Positions 57,664-64,000 of a stretch of DNA of 64,000 nt are shown piece by piece (position 1 is the first letter of the stretch; every line of letters starts with the position of its first letter). Source of the DNA: RYN-230 sp963720645 (GTDB lineage: Bacteria; Actinomycetota; Actinomycetes; Streptosporangiales; Streptosporangiaceae). Position numbers and translations under genes: made by a program. The stretch spans positions 124,001-188,000 of the forward strand of contig CAVRFX010000016.1 of the NCBI GenBank assembly GCA_963720645.1, read 5' to 3'. A model generated the notes under the pieces. The model searched no databases. It saw only the letters and a program-made list of their open reading frames with translations, and had not been told where the DNA came from.

Positions 57664-60593
57664 AGGGTCCATACTTCCGGGCGGGGGGTGCCGCCGGTGT
57701 CCACCGACGCGAAGCCGCGGGCGGCTTCCTTCAGGTGGGCCAGCGCCGCCTCGCGCTGCCCGGCCGCGTGCAGCAGGTCGGCCAGGTTGGTGTGCAGCGC
57801 CGCGACCCGGTGCTGATCACCTAGTTCGCGGCCCAGCGCCAGGGCCTCCTGGGCCAGCGGCAGGGCCTCGCCCGGGCGCCCGCTGTCGGCCAGCAGGCGG
57901 CTCAGGTTGTTGAGCGCCGCCACGGCAGCCCCCGGGTCGGGCAGGCCGCGCGCCTGGTCCAGGCTTTCCTGCAGCAGGGCCGCGGCCGAGGCGGTGGCCC
58001 CACGGCGCGCGTCGAGCATGCCCAGCACGTTCAGCGCCTGGGCGATGGCGGCCGGGTCTCCCGCCCGGCGGGCCGAGGCCAGCGCGTCCCGGGCCCGGGT
58101 GGCCGCGGCCGGCGCCGCCCCGCGCCGGTAGGCCAGGACGGCGCGGTCCGCCTCGATCCGGGCCTGGCGGCTCGGGTCCCCGGGGCCCAGCAGTTCCAGG
58201 GCGACATCCAGATGTGCCTCGGCCAGGGCCCAGTCGCCGAGCCGGTGATGCACCTCGGCGAGCTTGTGCTCGATGGCCGCTGATCCGCCTGCCGCCCCGG
58301 CCTGCTGCCCGTCGATCGCCGACGCCGCGGCCTCGAACTCGGCCAGGGCCTCCCGGTAGCGGCCCAGCACGGTGAGCACGTCGCCCAGGGCGACGGCCAC
58401 CTCCACCGGTGGGTGGCCCAGCGCTTCAGCCCGGCGCAGGTACGCGTACTCCTCGGCGTGGGCGTACAGGTCGCGGGCGCGCCCGGCGGCCCGCCACCAC
58501 CAGCCTGCCGCCTCGGTGTCCCGCCCGGCGCGCTGCAGGTGCTCGGCGATGGCCGCGGCCCGCGTGGTCACCGGGTCACGCTCGAACCGCCGGATCAGCG
58601 CATCCGCGGCCCGGCCGTGCAGCAGCCTGCGCCGGGCCAGGGTTGATGAGTCGTAGACGACCTCGCGCAGCGCCTCATACGGGAAGTCGTAGCGGGGCCC
58701 GCCGCGCTCCCCGGCCGGCGGCACCTCGGTGAGGAGGAACCGGCGGACCGCTTCGTCGAGGGCCTCCACGGTTTCTGCCTCCCCGCGCCCGCTGACCCCG
58801 CGGAGCAGGTCGGCGTCGCACCCGCTGCCCAGGACCGCGGCGGTGGACAGCATCTGCAGGGTGGGCTCGCTGGCGGCCTGCAGCCGCCTGCGCAGGAGTT
58901 CCCGGACCGAGGCGGGCGGCCACCACCGCTCGCCGCCGTCACCGGCCCCCGAGCGCAGTCCTTCCACGTACTCCCGGACCAGCATCGGCAGTCCCCGGGT
59001 CTGCGCCAGCAGCCGGCCCACGTCCGCGTCGCGGACCCCCGCACGCAGCAGCAGGCTTCGGATGTGCTCCTCGCGCAGCGGGGCAGGCTCGACCACGGTG
59101 CCCCGGCCTGCGTCGGCCGCCTCGCTGAGCGCGGCCCGCAGCCCCCGGAGCCGTTCCGCGTGCTCGGCCGGGCAGCTGATGGCGAGCAGCAGCGGCCAGC
59201 CCGGCAGCCGGCGGACCAGGTAGGCCAGCAGGTCCAGGGACGGGCCGTCGGCCCAGTGCGCGTCCTCGACCACGATCACGCCGGCCGGCGGCCCGGCCGG
59301 GTCCCGCGACGCCGCGGTCCGCAGCGCTTCCCCGATCGCCCCGTACAGCCGGGTCAAGGCCATCGGGCTGTCCAGCGGGGCCGGGTCGTCCGGGTAGTCC
59401 GCGGCCAGCTCGGGGCAGAGCCGGCCGGTCATCGCCGCCGTGTGCGCGGGCAGCCGGGCCGGCAGCTCCGGGCACGCCGAGAGCGCGGCGCGCAGCAGAT
59501 CCGCGGCGAGCACGAACGGCAGCCCGCTCTCGCCATCGTGGCAGCGGGCGGCCAGCACCATGCTCCCGGCGGCCTGCGCCTCACCGCGGAACTCCTCCAG
59601 CAGCCGCGTCTTGCCGCTGCCGGCCGCGCCGAGCACCGTTACCACCTGGCCCGCTGCGCCCACCCCGCGCCAGGCGGCGTGCAGCGCGTGCAGCTCATCC
59701 TGCCGGCCTACCAGGGGCCAGCCGGCCGCGCCTGAGGGCCCGCCGGCCGGGCCTGGGGGCCCGCCGCCCGGCCCGGGCAGCCCGGACGTCCCAGGATCCG
59801 GCTGGGCTGGGATCAAGGCCGGCCGGGCTGGGGTCACGGCCTGCTGGGCTGGGGGGGCCGGTCCCGGAGCCGGGGCCAGCCGCCCGGCCCGGACGTCGTC
59901 ATAGAGCCGGGTGGTCTCCGGCAGCGGCCGCACCGCCAGCTCGGTGTCGAGGATCCGGACCAGCGCCCGGTACTGGCGCAGGGCGGCGGACCGCTGCCCG
60001 GTCCAGGCCAGCAGCCGGATCAGCGCCTGGTACGCGGGCTCGTGCAGCGGGTCGAGCGCCTGCCAGCGCTGCGCGTGCGCTACCGCGCGGTCCAGGTCAC
60101 CGGCGGAGGCGTCGGCAGCGACCAGCCGTTCGAGCACGGCGGCCAGCCGCTGGCGGAGCCGGTCCGCCGTGGCGGCCTGCCAGTCGTCGAACTCGGGGCA
60201 GTCGCGCAGCGTGAACCCGGCGAGGAAGTCATCCCGGTACAACCGGGCCGCCCGGTCCAGCGAGCCGGCGTCCGGCCCGCCCGCCAGGGTCTCGAAGTCC
60301 GCCACATCCACCTGGACCCGCCCGGGGTCCAGCGCCACTGCTGCCCGGGTGACCAGGAGGCCCGGGCCGGCCGCGGCCGCGGTCACCGACAGTGTGCGGC
60401 GCAGGGAGGCCCGCGCCCGGGGCGCGTCCGCCTCCGGCCACAGCAGCGCGGCCAGCCGTTCCCGGCTCAGCTCATGGTCGTGCAGCGCGAGCAGGGCCAG
60501 CACGGCCGTGGCCTTGCGGGTATCGAAGCTGACCGGCGCGCCGTTCCTGCTGACCGCGGGCGGCCCCAGCAGGGCAAGGCCCAGCTCCGCCAC
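57651..60593 (-). CDS. SARP/BTAD-type regulator with AAA ATPase and TPR domains
   Basis: 980 residues from the GTG at 60593 (GGAGGA just upstream). Residues 1-95 are an OmpR-like winged helix (ALLGPPAVSRNGAPV, LSRERLAALLWPE). About 100-245 is the BTAD helical domain (DDFLAGFTLRDCPEFDDWQA, LHEPAYQALIRLLAWTG). After a Pro/Gly linker, an ATPase follows with Walker A LGAAGSGKTRLLEE and Walker B VIVVEDAHWAD, then C-terminal TPR helices. It should act as a large ATP-dependent activator. It is divergent from a SpoIIE-type phosphatase operon, but no antibiotic gene cluster is in view. Confidence 0.92.
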   Translation of the reverse strand: MAELGLALLGPPAVSRNGAPVSFDTRKATAVLALLALHDHELSRERLAALLWPEADAPRARASLRRTLSVTAAAAGPGLLVTRAAVALDPGRVQVDVADFETLAGGPDAGSLDRAARLYRDDFLAGFTLRDCPEFDDWQAATADRLRQRLAAVLERLVAADASAGDLDRAVAHAQRWQALDPLHEPAYQALIRLLAWTGQRSAALRQYRALVRILDTELAVRPLPETTRLYDDVRAGRLAPAPGPAPPAQQAVTPARPALIPAQPDPGTSGLPGPGGGPPGPAGGPSGAAGWPLVGRQDELHALHAAWRGVGAAGQVVTVLGAAGSGKTRLLEEFRGEAQAAGSMVLAARCHDGESGLPFVLAADLLRAALSACPELPARLPAHTAAMTGRLCPELAADYPDDPAPLDSPMALTRLYGAIGEALRTAASRDPAGPPAGVIVVEDAHWADGPSLDLLAYLVRRLPGWPLLLAISCPAEHAERLRGLRAALSEAADAGRGTVVEPAPLREEHIRSLLLRAGVRDADVGRLLAQTRGLPMLVREYVEGLRSGAGDGGERWWPPASVRELLRRRLQAASEPTLQMLSTAAVLGSGCDADLLRGVSGRGEAETVEALDEAVRRFLLTEVPPAGERGGPRYDFPYEALREVVYDSSTLARRRLLHGRAADALIRRFERDPVTTRAAAIAEHLQRAGRDTEAAGWWWRAAGRARDLYAHAEEYAYLRRAEALGHPPVEVAVALGDVLTVLGRYREALAEFEAAASAIDGQQAGAAGGSAAIEHKLAEVHHRLGDWALAEAHLDVALELLGPGDPSRQARIEADRAVLAYRRGAAPAAATRARDALASARRAGDPAAIAQALNVLGMLDARRGATASAAALLQESLDQARGLPDPGAAVAALNNLSRLLADSGRPGEALPLAQEALALGRELGDQHRVAALHTNLADLLHAAGQREAALAHLKEAARGFASVDTGGTPRPEVWTLVEW

Positions 60594-60756
60594 GCTGTCC
60601 TCCCCCCACGTGGTGCCCCGTACCACTTCAGGAAGACACCGTAACGCAGCAGCGTGAAATTCTCGTCGGGCCGGTGACTTGCCGTAACGATCTCGTATCG
60701 CCGTCTCCCTAAGCTGGCCCTGAGCGTGGGTAAGCAGGACGGACACGGAGCGTGCC

Positions 60757-62130
60757 ATGGCACAAGGGCTGGAGCGGACCAGCGCCGGCGGCAACGGGGG
60801 CGCCGCCAGCACCGTCGCCGAGGTGCCGGCCGAGGACCGCGAGGGTGGCCCGGCCGGCCCTGGCGCCGGCCCGGTGGCGGGGGAGGTGGCCGGGGACCCC
60901 GTAGCGGGGGACCAGGCGGCCATCCCCGCGGCCGGCCCGCAGGCGCTCAACGGCGCCGCACCCCGCCCGCCGGTCACCGGCGGGCGCCGGGGCTGGCGCC
61001 GGCGATGGCGGCGGGACCGCCCGGCCGCGGCGCCGGTCCTGGTACCGGGCCCGGTCAGGGAGGGACCGCACATCGACCTGGCGTCCAACGACCCGCTGGT
61101 CGGCTACCTGCTCAGCGCGGCCGCCGCGGTGGACATCCGCGGGCTTGAACTCGATTCCCCCGCCCTGGCCGCGATGAGGGAAGCCGGGGTGGTGCTCACC
61201 GTCCCGCTGATCTCCTCCGGCAGCCTGATCGGGGCGATCAGCCTGGGGCCGCGGCTGTCCGAACGGGACTACTCCTCCGAGGACCGGCGGCTGCTCAACG
61301 CGCTGGCCGGGTACGCGGCCCCGGCCATGCGGGTCGGCCAGCTGGTCCGCCAGCAGGAGGCGGAGGCGCGGAACCGGGAGCGGATCGAGCAGGAGCTGAA
61401 GATCGCGCAGATCATCCAGCAGCAGTTCCTGCCTAAGAGCGTGCCCGACCTGCCCAGCTGGCACGTGGCCGCGTTCTACCGGCCCGCCCGCACCGTGGGC
61501 GGGGACTTCTACGACTTCATCCCGCTGCCGGACGGGCGGGTCATGTTCGTGGTCGGCGACGTCACCGACAAGGGGGTGCCCGCGGCGCTGGTCATGGCCA
61601 GCACGCACGCCCTGCTGCGCGGGGCCGCGCCGCGGCTGGTCTCGCCCGGCGCGGTACTCGCCCAGCGTCAACGACCTGCTCTGCGCGGACATCCCGGCGC
61701 ACATGTTCGTCACCTGCCTGGCCCTGGTGCTGGACCCGCTGAGCGGCAAGGTCGAGTTCGCCAACGCCGGCCACGACGTGCCGTATGTCCGCACCGCCGG
61801 GGGCGTGGCTGAGCTGCGGGCCCGGGCATGCCCCTGGGCCTGATGCCCGGCATGGAGTACGAGGAGAAGACCTTCCAGTTCGAGCCGGGCGACTGCGCCC
61901 TGCTGCACAGCGACGGGCTGGCCGAGGCGCACGCCCCGGACCGCGAGATGTTCGGCTTCCCGCGGGTCGCCGGGCTGGCCGGCCGGGGCGCGTCCGGTGA
62001 GGAACTGATCGACCTGTGCCTCACCGAGCTCGCCGAGTTCACCGGACCGGACGCCGAGCAGGAAGACGACATCACGCTGGTGTGCGTGGAACGGCGCATG
62101 TCCGCCCGGTACGCGGGAGGTGCCCGATGA
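60757..62130 (+). CDS. GAF-SpoIIE/PP2C phosphatase, RsbU-like (frameshifts near 61665 and 61815)
   Basis: About 458 residues. A low-complexity N-terminus of about 95 residues leads to a GAF-like domain (GVVLTVPLISSGSLIGAISL) and a signalling helix (RIEQELKIAQIIQQQFLP). The PP2C domain has the metal motifs TVGGDFYDFI and VVGDVTDKGVPAAL and ends QEDDITLVCVERR. After two small shifts the blocks follow in order. Such phosphatases dephosphorylate a STAS-domain anti-anti-sigma factor; two STAS genes follow. The stop overlaps the next ATG. Confidence 0.9.
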
Positions 62131-62633
62131 CCTCCGTGGCCCGGCCCGCACCCCGGCGGCTCGCGGCGTTCGCGGTGGCCAGCGAGCCGGGCAACGAGCG
62201 CCTGGCGCTGGCCCGGGTCGCCGAGGCCGTGGCGGCCAGCGGGCTGCCGCCGGCCCGGCTGGAAAAGCTGAAGACGGCCGTGGCCGAGGCCACCATGAAC
62301 GCGATCGAGCACGGCAACCGGGGCCGCGCGGAGACCCCGGTGGATGTCGAGGTCTTCCAGGAAGGCGACGACATCATCGTGACCGTCACCGACCTCGGGG
62401 GAGAGCACGCGCCGGCCGGGCCCGTGGAGGAACCGGACCTGGCGCTGAAGCTGGACGGTGAGCAGCGGGCCCGCGGGTGGGGGCTGTTCCTCATCCGGAA
62501 CATGGTGGACGCCATGCAGGTGCGCACGGACGGCCAGCGGCACACCATCCAGCTCACCATGCGGGCCGGTGGCGGCGCCCCGGTCCCGCGCGCCGGTGGA
62601 CCCGAAGGAGGCGGCGATGAAGAAGACGTGTGA
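62127..62633 (+). CDS. RsbW-type serine kinase / anti-sigma factor (HATPase)
   Basis: 168 residues. GHKL ATP site: N box EATMNAIEHGN, G1 box VTDLGGEHAP, and G2 box RGWGLFLIRNMVDAM. In partner switching such kinases hold a sigma factor or other target and phosphorylate STAS proteins. The ATG overlaps the phosphatase stop. The tail is Gly/Pro/Glu-rich and overlaps the start of the first STAS gene. No sigma-factor gene of the SigB class is in view. Confidence 0.92.
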   Translation: MTSVARPAPRRLAAFAVASEPGNERLALARVAEAVAASGLPPARLEKLKTAVAEATMNAIEHGNRGRAETPVDVEVFQEGDDIIVTVTDLGGEHAPAGPVEEPDLALKLDGEQRARGWGLFLIRNMVDAMQVRTDGQRHTIQLTMRAGGGAPVPRAGGPEGGGDEEDV

Positions 62634-62979
62634 GGCAGCCGTGCACGCGGTGGGCGGCGCGGCCGTCATCGAGCTGGCCGGTGAGGTGGACGGGGGCGCG
62701 GCGGGCGTCCTGAACGCGGCCTACGAGCAGGCGGTGGGCAGCGGGGAGCCGGGCACCGTGGTCCTCGACTTCGCCCGGGTCGGTTACATCAACTCGACCG
62801 GGATCGCGCTGATCGTGAGCGTGCTCGCCCGGGCCAGGGCCGAGCGGCGCACGGTGGTCGCGAGCGGCCTGTCCGAGCACTACCGGGAGATCTTCGACAT
62901 CACCCGGCTGTCGGATTTCATCGAGGTCTTCGGGGACCTCGACGCGGCGGTGAGCCAGCTGGCCGGACCGGCCGCCTGA
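62617..62979 (+). CDS. STAS-domain anti-anti-sigma factor 1
   Basis: 120 residues. The STAS fold has VIELAGEVDGGAAGVLNAAY and the phosphorylation loop FARVGYINSTGIALIVSVLA; Ser-Thr in INSTG matches the usual site. The start has AAGGAG upstream. It would be the substrate of the kinase just before it and of the PP2C phosphatase. Confidence 0.92.
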   Translation: MKKTCEAAVHAVGGAAVIELAGEVDGGAAGVLNAAYEQAVGSGEPGTVVLDFARVGYINSTGIALIVSVLARARAERRTVVASGLSEHYREIFDITRLSDFIEVFGDLDAAVSQLAGPAA

Positions 62980-63068
62980 CGGCGGCGGGCGGGCACGGCC
63001 GCCCGCCAGCACGGCTGTGACGCGCAGGCGCGGGAGCGCCCTGCGGCCAAAGGGGAGGGAACACGGGA

Positions 63069-63425
63069 ATGGACGGACCGAGGGTCACGATGGACGTCCG
63101 CCGCATCGGCGGCGAGGTGGCGGTCGTGGACATCAAGGGGGAGGTCACCGCAGCCTGCGAGCCGGTCCTGATGTCGGCGTATGAGGAAGCGGGCGGCTTG
63201 CGGGCCAGCCGGCTCGTGCTCAACTTCGCCGGCCTGGAGTACATGAACAGCGGCGGCATCGGGATGCTCGTGACCTTGCTGGTCCGGGCCAACCGGCAGC
63301 GGCAGCAGCTGGCCGCGTACGGGCTCACCGACCACTACCGCGAGATCTTCGAGCTGACCCGCCTCGACGAGGCGATCACCATCTACGACGACGAAGCATC
63401 GGCGCTGGTCGGTGCGGCGACCTGA
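63069..63425 (+). CDS. STAS-domain anti-anti-sigma factor 2
   Basis: 118 residues, similar to the preceding STAS gene: VAVVDIKGEVTAACEPVLMS, FAGLEYMNSGGIGMLVTLL and DHYREIFELTRLDEAI. The phospho-site region reads MNSGG, so Ser is kept but the following Thr is Gly. A GGGGAGGG ribosome-binding site precedes the ATG. It is probably a paralog in the same switch, or one working with a different kinase. Confidence 0.92.
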   Translation: MDGPRVTMDVRRIGGEVAVVDIKGEVTAACEPVLMSAYEEAGGLRASRLVLNFAGLEYMNSGGIGMLVTLLVRANRQRQQLAAYGLTDHYREIFELTRLDEAITIYDDEASALVGAAT

Positions 63426-63435
63426 GGAGGCCGAT

Positions 63436-64000
63436 GTGACAGAGGCGACGGGGCCAGAGCGCGTGCGCTCGGCCGAGCAGATCGAGCTGAGTGTCCGCGA
63501 AGCGGGCGCCGGCGTGGCACCACGCAATGATGCCGGCCGCTGGGCGGCCAAGGTGGACCGGCTCGATGTGGTGCAGCGGGACGGCGTGCGGGGAACCAAC
63601 GTGGCCGGGCGGCGGCTGACCGGCCCGGTGCAGGGCTTCGGCAAGATGTGGCAGAAGACCTACCGCCTGGCCGTGGGCACGGCGGCTAGCCCGGAGCAGG
63701 CCATCACCACCTGGAAGGCCCACTTCCCCGAGTTCTGGCCGGCCGGGAACCGGTTCGCCGGCGCGCTCACTGGCATCAGCCCCGGTGATGTCGCCCTCCT
63801 CGACCTGGCCATCGGCGGCGGCGTCAAGCTCTCCACCGGCGTCTTCGTGCTCTACGCGGACGAGGAGTCGTTCACGCTGATGACCCCGCAGGGGCACATG
63901 TTCGCCGGCTGGATCACGTTTTCCGCGGAGGGCGGCCCGGACGGGACCGTGGTCCAGGCCCAGGTCCTGATGCGGGCAAACGACCCCCTCTACGAGGTGG
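63436..64000 (+). CDS. Unrecognised protein, C-terminus outside window
   Basis: At least 188 residues from a GTG (63436) with GAGGAGG upstream, 11 bases after the second STAS gene. KMWQKTYRLAVGTAASPEQA, HFPEFWPAGNRFAG, GGGVKLSTGVFVLYADEESF and TPQGHMFAGWITFSAEG suggest a single alpha/beta domain resembling lipid- or polyketide-cyclase-type proteins, but no family is assigned. The position makes it part of the switch operon. Confidence 0.65.
   Translation, partial: MTEATGPERVRSAEQIELSVREAGAGVAPRNDAGRWAAKVDRLDVVQRDGVRGTNVAGRRLTGPVQGFGKMWQKTYRLAVGTAASPEQAITTWKAHFPEFWPAGNRFAGALTGISPGDVALLDLAIGGGVKLSTGVFVLYADEESFTLMTPQGHMFAGWITFSAEGGPDGTVVQAQVLMRANDPLYEV

Overview
This is a very GC-rich (about 70% or more) stretch of chromosome from an actinomycete. 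The evidence is the gene content (DUF3052, EfeOB, SARP-type regulator, Asp23/AmaP/DUF6286 set, BMP-type nucleoside transporter, PknB-like kinase), the frequent GTG starts and the tight ATGA/GTGA stop-start overlaps. Family or genus cannot be fixed from the sequence alone; a Streptosporangiales- or Streptomyces-like organism would fit. No rRNA, tRNA or CRISPR array was seen.

Layout. 1-2.8 kb: the start of a NarL/DosR-type response regulator, a universal stress protein, a VOC protein and DUF3052. 2.9-11.2 kb: an arabinose island with abfA (GH51), araA-araD-araB and a LacI-type regulator, bordered on both sides by truncated pieces of sugar ABC transporter and LacI genes. 11.4-17.2 kb: XdhC-like, molbindin, a large membrane protein, a Ser/Thr kinase and a second set of truncated sugar-uptake genes. 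17.2-30.1 kb: a nucleoside salvage and catabolism block, with a leftward bmpA-ATPase-permease-permease-pnp-phosphohexomutase run and a rightward cdd-deoA-add-deoC run. 30-36.6 kb: regulators, a kinase-like/methyltransferase fusion, small secreted and hypothetical proteins, and an aldo-keto reductase. 36.7-41.3 kb: a three-subunit molybdenum hydroxylase (PaoABC order) divergent from a FolD-like gene. 41.3-45.7 kb: an Asp23/AmaP envelope-stress block divergent from an ECF sigma gene and a zinc-finger/Asp23 gene. 45.8-50.2 kb: two aldehyde dehydrogenases, a degraded IS1182-type element inside a split palindrome, and upp. 50.4-57.5 kb: a GT4 glycosyltransferase, Sco1, EfeO, EfeB and a secreted phospholipase C-like protein. 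57.6-64 kb: a large SARP/AAA/TPR regulator divergent from a SpoIIE-type phosphatase, an RsbW-like kinase, two STAS proteins and an unrecognised partial gene.

How the genes work together. Nucleosides imported by the Bmp system can be deaminated (Cdd, Add) and phosphorolysed (Pnp, DeoA). Pentose phosphates can be rearranged by the phosphohexomutase-family enzyme and cleaved by DeoC to acetaldehyde, which the aldehyde dehydrogenases could oxidise. Upp recovers uracil. Arabinan would be cut by AbfA and the arabinose channelled through AraABD under LacI-type control.

Two cautions. First, many otherwise well-conserved genes are broken by one- or two-base indels, mostly missing G/C bases, after which the conserved reading resumes. 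I read most of these as sequencing or assembly errors, and such genes are given as single CDS entries with the shifts noted. Second, the truncated sugar-uptake genes at 3, 11 and 16.5 kb lose whole domains. They look like real deletions unless the assembly is at fault.
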